NCBI GenBank assembly: GCA_021186555.1
Contig: JAJKFL010000039.1
Coordinates: forward strand, 37,242,733-37,306,732
DNA: 64,000 nt
From: Reticulitermes speratus
Lineage: Eukaryota > Arthropoda > Insecta > Blattodea > Rhinotermitidae
Reading direction: 5' to 3'
In this document: piece by piece, positions 12,516 through 24,795 of the stretch
Layout: the number at the start of each line of letters is the position of its first letter
Position numbering within the stretch: the first letter of the stretch is position 1
The notes under the pieces: model-generated
Seen by the model: the letters and a program-made list of their open reading frames with translations, nothing else
Told to the model about the DNA's origin: nothing
The model's database searches: none
Program-made: the position numbers and the translations under genes

Positions 12516-12676
12516 GGTGGAATAATACTGACAAGGGAAAACCGAATTACTGGGAGAAAATCCTGGTCCAGTGCCACTTAGTCCACCACAAATCTCACGT
12601 GGACTAGTCAGAAATCGAACTGTGGTCTTCGCGGTGAGAGGCCTGTGACTAACCGCCTGAGGCATGGCACGGCCAT
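12516..12676 (-). repeat. SINE-D, copy 1
   Basis: On the minus strand the head GCCGTGCCTCAGGCGGTTAG is followed by a body shared with 13040-13430 (CCAGTGCCACTTAGTCCACC on plus). Confidence 0.6.
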
Positions 12677-13039
12677 TGCAGATTAAGATAAATCTCAGAT
12701 TGCAGGTATACAGAGGTTTAGTTCGAACTGCGCAGAGAAAAGGATGCGCTTGCATTACAGCCACCATTCGGGGCTTGCCGTGTAAAGAAATAATGGCTGT
12801 TCATTGTGAGAAACATACGTGTCACATAAATGCGGAAATAATGCAGGATTTGGTGTTAAACCTGGCCATGCATGTACTCCACGAGGCTTTATATAGGGTT
12901 AAATGTTTTCTAGAGGTGTTTTTTTTTTCGTTTGTGATTTAGGGCCCTCGCACCGCAGCCTTAAGGCTTTTTGTGCAACCCCAATGATGATGATAGATGG
13001 ATGAGCAGTTTTTTTTACCAAGTTTTACAATTAATGTAG

Positions 13040-13430
13040 CACCAGTGGAATGAAATCGACAGGGGAAAACCGACAACTCGGAGATAAACCTGTCCCAGTG
13101 CCACTTTGTCCACCACAAATCTCACATGGACTGGACCTGGGATTTTTTTTTTTTTTTTGTCTGTCTGGGGTTTTCCCCCTTTGATCCATTTTTGTACTGT
13201 TTTAAATCCTTTTCGTCCTTCATGTCACTTTACGTTCCATACTAGTCCTTATACAACAAACACAACACAAACATCCATGCCCCCGGTGGGATTCGAACCC
13301 ACGATCCTAGTAAGCGAGCGGCCACAGACCCACGCCTTAGACCGCACGGCCACTGGGATCAGCTGGGATCGAACCCGGGCCTCCGTGGTGAGAGGCCGGC
13401 GACTAACCGCCTGAGCCATGGCACGGCCCT
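13040..13430 (-). repeat. SINE-D, copy 2, interrupted by a SINE-C
   Basis: The two halves (13040-13142 and 13366-13430) match copy 1 continuously once the SINE-C insert is removed. The tRNA-like A box (TGGCTCAGGCGGTTAG) and B box (GGTTCGATCCC) are intact on the minus strand. Confidence 0.7.
13143..13364 (-). repeat. SINE-C nested in SINE-D
   Basis: A tRNA-Leu-like head (minus GTGGCCGTGCGGTCTAAGGC, B box GGTTCGAATCCC) and a poly(A) tail read as T17 on plus. CTGGGAT flanks both sides as a 7-bp target duplication. Confidence 0.75.
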
Positions 13431-15229
13431 TCTAGAGGTGTTACCGACTGCAGTATAGAAAAGCATGCCAAGGTACTATTTTGTACGAGATTGGACGTAA
13501 CAGTGGCGATGGATATATGGATAAGATTATGGTCTTGCGGGCTAAGGTACGGCCTAGTTTCGTAGCTGACTTTCGTCTTTTCAGAGGAAATTATTTCCTC
13601 CGATTTTCTTCCGAGACATCATTAACGGCCTAAGACAATATACGCTGCTATAACTGAGAACACTGCGATTTTAGGCTTACTATTTAATGACAAAATAAAA
13701 ATCGGAAACACGAAGTACTTTTAAAAGAAATCCGACTATATGTAAGGCCACGAATGGCGAAAAATAATTGAAAAGTTACAACAGAGATTTAGTAAAACGA
13801 CTGTCTTTGGTAGATCTATTCACCGTGGCTTTATCTCGTAGACCTAACAGCAAGTTTTACCTCTTGTAACACTGTTCCCCCAACCATTTGCTTTTCGGAC
13901 ACAATGAGAGGCGGTGAAACTGGTCGTTGACGTCGGATGTCACCACAGCTGTCACTTATGTAAGGACATATCTTTATGTATTCTAGGTTTATATAACGAC
14001 GCTTTCAATTCCTCTGATCACAGAGCATAGAATGCTACATTGTTAGCGAGTAAGAACTGGAAAAGATATGCAACTAAGCAGTCGTGTCATAATTTCATGT
14101 TCCGTGGTCGGAGCAGGAGTGCTACCCAGTAGATCAGGTGGTTCTGCCAGTTATGACCAACCAAAGACCAACCAAAAAAACTAAGGTCGGAGATGTGCGC
14201 GAAGAGCAATTCGAAGTCCCTTGGTCCGTTTAGCCATCCTTGCGCAAGAAACGCATTGCTGGCCTGTTACACGGAAACCTTATAAGTAAAACGGGGGTTC
14301 GCTTACGCTAACGGATTTCTCGACTCGGCTGAGGGCCTTGATGTGGTTATAATGAGAATTTCTGCTATAAATGGCAAATATGTTCTTGGGCGGGAGGAGG
14401 GGGGGCTTAACTTTGGTTGGATGGATGTCTGGGATTAGACCGCTGCAATATCCGGTTCCAGTCGCACTCACGACGTCCACCAACAGACCTGTCTATCGCA
14501 ACGTTAGTCCTAACCTGCGCTGAAGCTTGACCTTTGACCAAATTCTTGGCTGAATTCGTAGCAATTTATTGATTATTCGGTTATTTAATGATGCAATTTC
14601 CCTTTCACCCGTTACAGTGGGCAGTATTTGAATGAGGCCAACTAATCAAGTGACGCATGGACCAGAGTCCTTGAAAAGCTGATAATTGCTTAGAAGGCAA
14701 GAAATAAAAGGCACTGTATACAGGCAAAGTTTCGTTACCGTTTTTGCAGGAATCCACCACTGAAATCCACCACTGAACCCCATTGTGTAGCAGCTGTTGA
14801 AGTCAAAACTCCCGCATCCTACATCGCTGACAAAATAAATTTTAATTTATCCTCCCATCTGCTCCAAGTGATCTCCTTTAGGTTTTCTGATTAAAGTATG
14901 ATACGCATTTCTGTCATTCCATGCATGCTACATGTTCGATAATCTCTTCATCCTTCATTTGTTAATCCTAGACGAAGGAAATGAACACGGCCTATGTCAA
15001 GGTAATTAATCAGGAACATTCATGTGGAGAAGCTGAGACAGACCATGAAAACCCTCAGCTTTGTCACTAGATCATCCAGAATTTAAATATCTTATTTCCC
15101 TAATACAAGCATGTAAAGTATTACGGCGCTCCTAATCTGCGCGTTGTATAGAGAAGTTAAGTTCCGGGTTTGTTTGATTCTTTTAGCCCTTTACAGACCA
15201 CGATTAACCTGAATTTTATTTAAACATTC
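13431..15229. other. Unassigned DNA, 1.8 kb
   Basis: No gene, SINE or inverted repeat that I can support. Only short chance frames (for example 67 codons at 14280-14483). Confidence 0.4.
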
Positions 15230-16070
15230 GGTTCGTACCGCGCAGTAAACACCCTACGCCTCAGTACTGTATAGAGAAATAATCGCTGTTTGTTCTGAGA
15301 TCCACACAAAACACATAAATACACTGTGTGGGCAGAACGTAAAATTTGTGAATGTTAAACATGGTGGTACATATAGTGACCACTGGGCTTTAGGTGTGTA
15401 CATATAAATATTCAGCTCGTACCGCGCAGTAAACACACTCCGTCTCAGCTATACAAACCAGTCAGTTAATGCTGTACAGTGAAATAATCGCTGTTTGTTC
15501 TGAGATCCACACAAAACACATAAATACAGTCCGTACCGCGCAGTAAACACACTCCGTCTCAGTTATACAAACCAGTCAGTTAATGCTGTACAGTGAAATA
15601 ATCGCTGTTTGTTCTGAGATCCACACAAAACACATAAATACAGTTCGTACCGCGCAGTAAACACACTCCGTCTCAGTTATACAAACCAGTCAGTTAATGC
15701 TGTACAGTGAAATAATCGCTGTTTGTTTTGAGATCTACACAAAACACATAAATATACTGTGTGGGCAGAATGTAGAATTTGTGAATGTTAAACATGGTGG
15801 TACATATAGTAACCACTGGGCTTTAGAGGGTTGATCCAAGGCTGACATTAACGCCAATTACATTTAAAGATCCAGTCCGTACTGCGCAGTAAACACACTC
15901 CGTCTCTGTTATACAAACCAGTCAGTTAATGCTGTACAGTGAAATAATCGCTGTTTGTTCTGAGATCCACACAAAACACATAAATACACTGTGTGGGCAG
16001 AACGTAGTATTTGTGAACGTTAAACATGGTGGTACTGTACGTGAAGTAGGTAACCACTGGGCTTTACGGG
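15230..16070. repeat. Compound tandem repeat, 114-bp unit with longer variants
   Basis: TACCGCGCAGTAAACAC recurs at about 15237, 15421, 15535 and 15649, and TACTGCGCAG at 15881. Spacings are 184, 114, 114 and 232 bp. Longer units add a segment from CTGTGTGGGCAGAACG to CACTGGGCTTTA, so short and long units are mixed. Confidence 0.85.
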
Positions 16071-16560
16071 GTTAAATACGGTTGACCATATTCCTACATG
16101 TTTCGAGCTGTATCTGTCCAGTGAGAATGCTCCCACTAGGTCGCAGTGTTGCCCACGAAAGGTATCCTAGCAACGAAAGTGCCCGGCCATGTGTTGCTTT
16201 CGCTGCCATTTGCAGCCCGGTGCGGTATGTAGAGCGCAGCCGTGACGTATCGACGGACAAGTGTTGTGTTTGGTTTCTCTCTTTTCTCTGATGTCTCTGG
16301 TTCTTAAGCAGACGCGTCCGTTCTGCTTTGCAATGCCTGTGCACGCACTGACAGCCAGCTGTAAAGTGTGATGTGAGTTTGATAGCGATGGATACAGTCC
16401 ACAGATACGCTACTTAACGCCTGACGATGAAATTTTATGTCTTAATACGTGGTTTCGGTTCGGAAAGATACAACAACGTTGGTCATTCAGCGGCCTCAAT
16501 TTCTAAACATTTTAATGATTATAAATATTTTTGTTTAAATTTTCGCCAGCTGTAAGGGTA
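16071..16560. other. Unassigned DNA with a weak ribozyme-like scrap
   Basis: Minus-strand GCTCGAAACATGTAGGAATA at about 16094-16113 resembles the 3' half of the hammerheads. The 5' core is not recognisable. Confidence 0.3.
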
Positions 16561-17045
16561 TCACAGAGATACATGTGCCATAACTTGTGACTTAGTACAG
16601 CGTTCAGTAGTTGGCTGTTGTGAATACGGCAATGAACATTCATTCACTGCAGTCTGTCTTACGACAGGTCCGTAGCCTCTTCCAAAGCGAGATCTCCATT
16701 GACTGCGATCTAGTGCTTCCTCTTTCAATTTCCAATATACTCTCTTTTCCTTAAGGCCATCCAGTAGCTGCTTACGTCTTCTCCCTCGTCTTCCCGTCAT
16801 TTCTATCCTTCCTTCTAACTTTCCTTCAATCACGTGTTTCAGAAGGCAGTTTCTACGCAAGATGTGACCAATCCAGTTAGCTTTTCTTAGGGTTCCATAA
16901 TATTCAGGGAATTTATTGACCAACTGAGCAACTACGAGCTTCCCAAGAATTACTCTTCTCCACGGAGTTGCCGTAGTTGAAAGTACTACAGTCGCCATGT
17001 GCTCGAGCGACGTCACACTGACGAAAGTTCCCGTTTTACGATAAT
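16561..17045 (-). mobile_element. LINE C-terminal fragment (reverse-transcriptase protein tail)
   Basis: The minus-strand peptide includes RKANWIGHILRRNCLLKHVI, EGRIEMTGRRGRRRKQLLDG, KEKRVYWKLKEEALDRSQWR and FGRGYGPVVRQT. This is the conserved C-terminal tail of arthropod non-LTR retrotransposon proteins. It is 5'-truncated, as LINE copies usually are. A second fragment of the lineage lies at 58785-58990. Confidence 0.75.
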
Positions 17046-17181
17046 TCACTAAGCATGTTGCAAATTTAATCGACCGTAAATAGATTCAGCAGTTGCCGAG
17101 TAACGGCTAAGTGTCGGAGCGTCACTCTGTGTCAGTTGCGTTTGTTTGCCTGTTGTTGTTGTTGTTGTGAGTGACCTAGAC

Positions 17182-17716
17182 CAGTGGTATTCAACCTTTT
17201 TTGTTCGCGTACCCCCACATATAATTTCTCTTCAACTTTGTACCCCCAAAGTTGATGGTGCATAATTCAAGTTATACATAGTCTATAATCTACATCTAAA
17301 ATAAGTTAAATAAATTTCACACTGTTGACACCTAATTTAAGTTAAATAAATTACATCCAAAATAGTTTATTAAATAATAAGTTTTAAATGAGTAAAAGGA
17401 GAGTCAAGCTATTAAATAACAAATATATTATTGCCTATCGTATAAAAATTGATAAAGGAACAAAGGTATTTTAGCAAAGCAAAATTATATGCACTATGTG
17501 GAATAAAATGAAACTAGCCGCCCAGATAAGAATCCCTTAAAGGAGAGAGAAAAAAATGGCGCTCCCAAATCGCATGTCCTTACGTCCGGTCTCTTGTGGC
17601 TAAACCTAAATCTGGCCCTGATGATTCAGTGTTTATCGTGAAAGAATATAATTTTTTTTTTTTAATTTTACGAACCCCCTAAGATGTCTTCGCGTACCCC
17701 AGGTTGAATACCACTG
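17182..17716. mobile_element. hAT-type MITE, 535 bp, perfect 8-bp duplication
   Basis: The termini are CAGTGGTATTCAACCTTTTT and its inverted match AGGTTGAATACCACTG. The duplication ACCTAGAC occupies 17174-17181 and 17717-17724. The interior is AT-rich and non-coding. A relative is at 59831-60427. Confidence 0.9.
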
Positions 17717-18006
17717 ACCTAGACCTACATTCAGACACGTTATCAGTGCACTGCCCTGATCGCCGTAACAGCTCGGCAACTGCTCCAACACGACTGGCGT
17801 GCGGGTCTATAGGACCTGCAGGCGTTACAACATGCTTCGTGGTGAGAATATCGTGAACGTGCCTGTGGTCAGTCTGACAGTCCTTGTGGGAGGCAACTTA
17901 CCGCAAACGACATGAACGTTTTTCGTATAACTACACGAGGTCTGTAAAGTGTTCAGAAGCCACTGCCCGCTGTCTCAAAGTTGAGTAACAAAAGCTCGTA
18001 TAAAGG

Positions 18007-18155
18007 TGATCAACGCCACGCCACTGTAGCTTTACTCCCGGGAATGACCCGGTACCCATTGTACAGGAGGCTGCGCAGGCCCCAGGGCCGGTCTGGATGG
18101 GTGCTGAAAACTCACCCCCACCGGAATTCCATCCCCAGACCGTCCAGATAGTAGT
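18007..18155 (-). repeat. SINE-A fragment
   Basis: The body and B-box part of family A (GACCCGGTACCCATTGTACA on plus). Both ends are missing. Confidence 0.7.
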
Positions 18156-18184
18156 TAAATAATATTAAATTTGTCCCTGTGCAA

Positions 18185-18282
18185 ACCATGAAGAAATATG
18201 GCAGAGTGGAGGCATAGCTCCACTCATCTCAACGTCGGCATTACATGGACATGAGTGGTCAGCTTCACGTCCCAGTCGCAAC
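18185..18282 (-). repeat. SINE-A variant, 3' part only
   Basis: GGAGGCATAGCTCCACTCAT and the following text match the tail half of the divergent family-A subgroup (compare 46800-47010). Confidence 0.5.
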
Positions 18283-18429
18283 AAAAGCTAGTTTAAACAC
18301 AGAAAGTATATTACCAATTTTAGTCATAGATGATACTAAACCCAAAGGCCTGCGTCGTCGTTTGCTGGTTAGAAATCATTTTTATTCGGGAAGCCGGAAG
18401 GGACTATTCTGAAGTGACTGCGGGCGGAA

Positions 18430-18472
18430 TATCCTGAGGATGGAGACAGCAGTGTCTTCCGAAACGTTGGTA
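18430..18472 (+). ncRNA. Type I hammerhead ribozyme motif
   Basis: Core CUGAGGA is at 18434-18440; stem II is GGA(U-bulged)GAC with loop AGCAGU; GAAA is at 18461-18464; stem III is ACGU. H17 is U18468, and helix I pairs 18430-18433 (UAUC) with 18469-18472 (GGUA). All core bases are intact. It lies in a fold-back-like element, 18380-18530. Confidence 0.6.
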
Positions 18473-18656
18473 CCAGTCTATCAAACTACACGGCGTCACA
18501 GTACAGAAGTACGTAACGTCGCGTACTGCAGTTGTTACCGTTAAGTCCGATATGAATGTTCATGTCAGATATTCACACTTTGAAGATTAGTGACACTTGT
18601 TAACAGAGCCAGCACTGCGGCTGTGAGTGTCTTTAATTGGGATCAACCAACTATAC

Positions 18657-19142
18657 CAGTGGTTCCCAAACTTTTTCGGTCCACCGCCCCCTTGGTTCCA
18701 TATACACACCCACAGCGCCCCCCTACCTTTTTTAAAAACATAAACGCGCTTTTGTTTCCACTTTTATTTTATATTTAAAAAATCGTTTAAATAAAATTAT
18801 AAGAGTTAAACTTAATGTTTTATGTGTTAATTAATAAATTAAAATTTATTATATTTTTTATGATTAACAATAATTCATCTAGCAATAGTTTATTAAAAAA
18901 ACAATATGTGCTTGAATAAGATTCAAAAATTAAAATACTAAGAAATTAAGTTAATTTTTTATTTTTAACACAAAAATTACTTTATTTGAATTTTATTATA
19001 AAAAAATAAATGCACTGCTTGTCTACTAGCGCCCCCCTGTGATAATAGCAGCGCTCCCTTCCACCTCTCGTACCTATTAGCGCCCACCTCGGTAATCCCA
19101 CCGCCCCCCAGGGGGCGGTACCGCCCACTTTGGGAACCACTG
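18657..19142. mobile_element. hAT-type MITE, 486 bp
   Basis: The termini are CAGTGGTTCCCAAACTTTTT and AAGT...TTTGGGAACCACTG. The flanking duplication is AACTATAC at 18649-18656 and AACTAGAC at 19143-19150 (7 of 8 match). The interior is strongly AT-rich. Confidence 0.85.
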
Positions 19143-19150
19143 AACTAGAC

Positions 19151-19454
19151 TAAAGTACTTAAACCTACAATTCAAATAATTGCATTCATTACTCTTATGA
19201 AACATAATCTCCTCCTCTGTCATCATTTTAGTATTATGAAATTAAGTATGGGGGACTGTATGTGTTGCGTAGCCTATTACCAACGTACTGACACTTGACT
19301 TTGTCCTTGGCAGTGTTAATAAGCAACTAGTAGTTCACGATCATGACGGTGACGACGATGGTTTTATTATTATTCTTATTATTAATTCAGGTAACATGTA
19401 CGAGGTAACAATGCTATTTACCAAAAATCTATGTTGTACGTTACTTAGGAGGAC
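19151..19454. other. Unassigned spacer
   Basis: Nothing recognised. Confidence 0.4.
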
Positions 19455-19765
19455 CTGAAAGTGGCGCATTTGGTTGAGGCACTGCGCTACAAGCCGGAAG
19501 GTCGCGGGTTCGATTCTCGATGGGATCATTGGGATTTTTCATTGACTTAATCCTTCCGGCAGCACTATGGCCCTGGGGTCGACTCAGCCTTTAACAGAAA
19601 TGAGTACCAGGGATATCTTCTAGGGGTAATGACGGCCGGTGCGTAGGGCTGACAACATTACCACCTTCATGTGCCGATTGTCTAGAAATTCTGGCAGCCC
19701 CAACTTCCTGGAACCCTCAGGGCCTGTCCAGGCCTGTAATGGGGTAGCTTTACCTTCATGTAATA
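19455..19765 (+). repeat. SINE-B, full length
   Basis: The tRNA-like head GTGGCGCATTTGGTTGAGGC with B box GGTTCGATTCT, then the body GACTCAGCCTTTAACAGAAA and the ending CAGGCCTGTAATGGGGTAGC. Confidence 0.8.
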
Positions 19766-20324
19766 TCCTACGTGCTTCAATTTTGTCACGTAGATACCAA
19801 AACAACTATGTTCTGTTTTCAAGTGCCCGTAATTGACTGAAACTGAAGACGCGTAGAGAAGTGTTTCATAAAGGTGGAGTGTGACGTCGGAGGACCCACT
19901 CGTCGTTCAAAGCCAGCGACGCAACCTGCTGATATGGGGACCACGACAGCAGTGCGGTGAAACGTCGTGGCCGGTTGTAAAATGCTTCCGAGTTTCAAGT
20001 GTGAAAATATCACCGATCCTGTTCGTCAACATTCATAAACTATTCTAATGGCGTTCTTCCATCTATAATGTAAACAAGTTAGGAAACGTACGCGTATCGT
20101 AACTATCATGGCACGTTCGCTGCTATGTAAATCTGGACAATCTGTGTTTTCCTCAGTCTAGTAACAGCACTACAATCGATGCGCAGTTCGTATCACTACT
20201 GTAGCACTATTGCTAGGATACGGGGAAAAAAAAGAACAAACTGTCTGGAGATCAGGTTTTCATTCTTTGCACACGGAATATAAGCGATACAAGACGAAAT
20301 TTTATTTTCCTAATTTGCCTGCGG
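19766..20324. other. Unassigned spacer
   Basis: Nothing recognised. Short chance frames only. Confidence 0.4.
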
Positions 20325-20325
20325 A

Positions 20326-20745
20326 TGGGAAGCATGTTACAAACTGCGCAGAACGCTTGTGGGCGCAGAGAAGCATGTTACAAACTGCGCAGAACGCTTG
20401 TGGGCGCAGAGAAGCATGTTACAAACTGCGCAGAACGCTTGTGGGCGCAGAGAAGCATGTTACAAACTGCGCAGAACGCTTGTGGGTGCAGAGAAGCATG
20501 TTACAAACTGCGCAGAACGCTTGTGGGCGCAGAGAAGCATGTTACAAACTGCGCAGAACGCTTGTGGGCGCAGAGAAGCATGTTACAAACTGCGCAGAAC
20601 GCTTGTGGGCGCAGAGAAGCATGTTACAAACTGCGCAGAAACGCTTGTGGGCGCAGAGAAGCATGTTACAAACTGCGCAGAACGCTTGTGGGTGCAGAGA
20701 AGCATGTTACAAACTGCGCAGAACGCTTGTGGGCGCAGAGAAGCA
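20326..20745. repeat. 41-bp minisatellite, about 10 copies
   Basis: The unit starts AAGCATGTTACAAACTGCGC and continues AGAACGCTTGTGGGCGCAG. One unit has an extra A near 20640. Because 41 is not a multiple of 3 and the unit lacks stops, all three plus frames stay open; the frames of up to 204 codons here are not evidence of a gene. Confidence 0.95.
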
Positions 20746-20846
20746 TGTGGGTCGTCATGTAAAATGGTCGTTAGAACTGTCAGATATAAATCAAACAATA
20801 AGACCAACGAATGCACTATATTGACCAATTTTATTCTGGCCTATTT

Positions 20847-20888
20847 CCCTACACGTGTTTCGGAACTTTAAAGTTCCATCTTCAGGGG
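20847..20888 (-). ncRNA. Type I hammerhead ribozyme motif
   Basis: On the minus strand the core is CUGAAGA (20885-20879), with a U, then stem II GGAACU/AGUUCC, GAAA (20861-20858), stem III ACACGUGU, H17 A at 20850, and helix I of three G-C pairs. The core is complete and stem II is strong. Confidence 0.6.
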
Positions 20889-20890
20889 TT

Positions 20891-22010
20891 TCTTTGTCTT
20901 ATGCTACCAGATATTCACATATTAAAAACAAATTCACAATATATGCAATAGTCTGTTGAACAGTCTTAAAACCTCATGTAAATAGATATTCGGAGCACTT
21001 TAGAAGTTGTACGTTGTGTACCTTTATCAGTTAGAAATATAAGATCTCACTTAAAAGAATATATAAAAACTGTTTTATAAAACGTTGTAATCTGTTCGTG
21101 GTATTAGTTGTTTGTTATTATTTTACGCAACTACTGGCATAGTATTTATATCTCCGTAGTCATTTCTTATGTGTTGTGACGTCTGTCCTGTCCTTTCAAG
21201 GTCTGGTGTGTAATGCTACTGCTGTCGTGCCAGTAATTGCGTAAAATAATAACAAACAAGTGTAAGTTAAAATTGTAATGGCTCGACAGTATTTCGCGAA
21301 GTTCTCCACTATCAAATTTCATGAAAATCCGTTCAGCCGTTCTCGGGTTGTTACACGCATATAGACAGACGAACGGACAGAACGATATTAATATATAATA
21401 TGTAATATAACGTATAATATATAATACAAAATTGTGAATACTACGGTGAATGAAATCTGTAAAATGCAGACCGTGAAACATGTGACTCCTGACTGGTAAA
21501 AATGCTTCTACTGCTGTGTTTTTCTGACACGAGAAATGATATATCGGATGGGTTTCAATCATAATTTCTTTCTTCATGCTTTCTGGAAGCCACAGCACTA
21601 TTATGAGACTGAAGTCACGGAGATTTAAATGCAAGTATAAGCAATTAACCTATTTTGCCACTGTAAAAGTTTGGTGACAGAACCTCGATATTAAAATTTC
21701 GAAAGGCAATCCTGTATTTATACACAACTGCATTGGAATCAACGTGCTTCAACATTGGCTGATTTTTTTTTTTTGATCCAATACTTCTATTAATGTCGTG
21801 TGAGATGGCCAGCATTGTGTATTTACCAGATCACACAAGTATACCGATTCAGAAGGGACGTTTTTCGAGAAGTGTCTGCACGTCGAATACTTAAATTTCT
21901 CAACTGAAATAAGGGTTTTGTTTCGAGACTCTTAGAGACCCTGCACAGGAACCTTCATGCCGTGACATGATTGGAGTCAAACCAAGCCATATTCGCTTTC
22001 AAATGCCGCG
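20891..22010. other. Mostly unassigned DNA
   Basis: Apart from the dispersed repeat at 21270-21400 there is nothing I can name. Confidence 0.35.
21270..21400 (+). repeat. Dispersed repeat fragment
   Basis: It contains TTCATGAAAATCCGTTCAGC and then CGTTCTCGG. A related block is at 35800-35885. The family is not identified; such text is common near retroelement ends in insects. Confidence 0.4.
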
Positions 22011-22013
22011 TAA

Positions 22014-22730
22014 CTGTGTGGGCACACAGATTACGATGTCGTGTCTCCAGTCTTACGGATGACAAATACTGTGTGGGCACACAGATTACGATGTCGTGTC
22101 TCCAGTCTTACGGATGACAAATACTGTGTGGGCACACAGATTACGACGTCGTGTCTCCAGTCTTACGGATGACAAATACTGTGTGGGCACACAGATTACG
22201 ATGTCGTGTCTCCAGTCTTACGGATGACAAATACTGTGTGGGCACACAGATTACGACGTCGTGTCTCCAGTCTTACGGATGACAAATACTGTGTGGGCAC
22301 ACAGATTACGACGTCGTGTCTCCAGTCTTACGGATGACAAATACTGTGTGGGCACACAGATTACGACGTCGTGTCTCCAGTCTTACGGATGACAAATACT
22401 GTGTGGGCACACAGATTACGACGTCGTGTCTCCAGTCTTACGGATGACAAATACTGTGTGGGCACACAGATTACGATGTCGTGTCTCCAGTCTTACGGAT
22501 GACAAATACTGTGTGGGCACACAGATTACGATGTCGTGTCTCCAGTCTTACGGATGACAAATACTGTGTGGGCACACAGATTACGATGTCGTGTCTCCAG
22601 TCTTACGGATGACAAATACTGTGTGGGCACACAGATTACGATGTCGTGTCTCCAGTCTTACGGATGACAAGTACTGTGTGAGCACACAGATTACGACGTC
22701 GTGTCTCCAGTCTTACGGATGACAAATACT
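22014..22730. repeat. 55-bp satellite array, 13 copies
   Basis: The unit begins CTGTGTGGGCACACAGATTA and ends GGATGACAAATA. GTGTGGGCACAC forms a small hairpin in every unit. The main variant is GATGTC versus GACGTC. Confidence 0.95.
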
Positions 22731-23319
22731 GCCTTGTTTCCGGAAGTGACGCTGGATTAGCGCCAGTAAACTTTCTTTGTTTCTTCGTGAAGACACTGTC
22801 TTCTGGCTATCATCGGGATCGATGTTTGTGCAATTTAACTGGCCAGCTGGCCGTTTCGAGACTTTTCGTGGCTTAAACCTTTCTAATTCTAATGAGACTG
22901 TCGGGCGTATCTATTTGCTTCGGACCGCACAGATGAGCCAAACGTAAATGGATCGTACTTATGTTGGAGAACTGCATGGTTCGGAACCTGGGTGAAGTAT
23001 TGGGCTTCAGTTACTTACTTTTATCATGGCCTTCATCTGTATTTCAGGCCAAATTTTAAATAGGTCACGACATCTTTACCGAGTCATCTTTATGATCATT
23101 AGCTCAGCGCTGCGTACAGAAACATAATAATCAGTGATAGATTTAAGCTGCTTCTAAGGTTATCGGATACAAACATACTGCGGTTAAGGGAATGATATTG
23201 AAGGACATGACTGTAAATCTACTCGTATGTATTAGACGCCTGAGAACGTTGGTCTACAAACAAACGTAGATAAAGTAAACAGATGTTAAGTTTTAAATTT
23301 TCCGGGGCGGCGAATATTC
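22731..23319. other. Unassigned spacer
   Basis: Nothing recognised. Confidence 0.4.
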
Positions 23320-23480
23320 ATACTGCGGTCTTGTGGGTGATGACATATTGCAGCGTGGTAGGTGGTTACCGACGTTTCGTATAAACATAATGCCTCCTTA
23401 TATTCTGAAAATTCAGGAAGTATATGTCTCCGAAACGTCGGTAAGCACCTATCAGACTGCACGGTATTATAACCCAGAAA
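23320..23480. repeat. Fold-back element with two degenerate hammerheads
   Basis: TTACCGACGTTTCG at about 23367 and CCGAAACGTCGGTAAG at 23430 are inverted around a short centre. Each arm keeps the GAAACGTC half; the CUGANGA core is damaged in both arms (for example CTGAAAA). Confidence 0.55.
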
Positions 23481-23928
23481 TCCACAATACAAATAAGCAT
23501 ACAGTTGTATTCATGCTGGTCATCAACGCAGTATAAAATAGTAATGCAAAATGCAGGTAACTGACAGGTTTTTTTTTGTAACATGTACCAAATTTTAAAT
23601 ATTTGGGGAAACCATTAAAAAATTAGACAACATTCGCGAATAAATTGAAAGCCTATTAAATTCGTAACATCTTTCTTGCGACAGAATTCATGGTATTTGT
23701 ACAGCTCCGCGTTTCTTATCGGAAGACGCGAGTGTTAAATTATACACAAATACAGTGAGTGTTACCTCGTGTTTCATATGGTTGCGAAATTTATTATCTT
23801 ACCTTAAATGCTGAACATCCACATATTGATGATGCTTGAGAACTGGTTGTTGAGGAGACTGTTGAACCTAAGACGGAGAAAATTACGTAATGAGAACTTT
23901 CATAATTATGTTATTCACCAAACAGTAT

Positions 23929-24231
23929 TTAAAGGTAAAGGTAAAGGTAAAGCAATCCCATTACAGGCCTGGACAGGCCCTTAGGGCTCCAGGAGGTCGA
24001 GGCTCCCAGGTTTTTAGACAATCGGCACATGAAGGTGGTAATGTTGTCAGCCCTACTCACCGGCCGCCTTTACCCCCCAGGAAATACTCCTGGTACTCAT
24101 TTCTGTTAGAGGCTGAGTCGGCCCCAGGGCCATAGTGCGACCGAAACGATTATGTCAATGAAAAATTCCAGTGACACCATCGGTAATCGAACCCGCGACG
24201 TTCCGGTTTGTAGCGCAGTGCCCAATCAAAC
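23929..24231 (-). repeat. SINE-B, full length, with target duplication
   Basis: AAACAGTAT flanks both ends (23920-23928 and 24232-24240). The plus strand starts with a (GGTAAA)n tail. Confidence 0.85.
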
Positions 24232-24454
24232 AAACAGTATGAGGGCGATCTAATGAATGAGGATTAAGTGGGCGAAACACGCACGCATGTCAGAAATGCG
24301 TGTATAATTTTATTCAGAACACCTGATTTGGTAAACCTAGGCGTAGATGGCTACTACTTCAGTGGCTGTCAAATGACCAGAGTGTGCAGATCTTGAGTTC
24401 ACCCATCTGACGTAGAACAGGGCCTAGTCGCAGGCTGTTGTGAGCATGGCGATG

Positions 24455-24720
24455 TACTTTGGGTTGAGACCTGCGCTCTTCTGGGATATTACGCAGCGTT
24501 GAGTGGTAGTTATGTCCCGAAACGTCGGTACAGAACTACACTCAAAGCTGCGTAACTTTTCTTGGATTTCTTGATCCTTGAAGATGGTACGATAGGTTGT
24601 CCCGAAACGTCGGGACAGAACCACCACTCACTCGCGTATATCAGAAGAGCGCAGGTCTCATCTACGTCGCGGCGGAAGCCTGAAATCACGCATACTTTAG
24701 GTTGCATAAATGTTTCTTGC
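24455..24720. repeat. Fold-back element of the hammerhead group
   Basis: GCGCTCTTCTGGGATATTAC on the left mirrors ATATCAGAAGAGCGCAGGTC on the right. Plus CTTGAAGATGG...CCGAAACGTCGGG (24580-24612) is a ribozyme with an extra U in the core. Confidence 0.6.
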
Positions 24721-24795
24721 CTAGCTCGGTTACCGTCGACGTCTGAAGGTGCTGCACGAAGTCAGTTACGTGCTTAAGAGCGAATTTGTAAACAG

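Noticed and set aside
12243..12767. 174-codon minus-strand frame as a gene
   Set aside because: It runs across a SINE-D copy and has no conserved domain.
14925..14965. Hammerhead-like GATGAAGAGATTATCGAACATGTAGC on minus
   Set aside because: The core and the GAAA box are both wrong; probably chance.
20210..20871. Open frames of 145-204 codons
   Set aside because: They are produced by the stop-free 41-bp repeat, which is read in all three frames; no start context or domain supports a gene.
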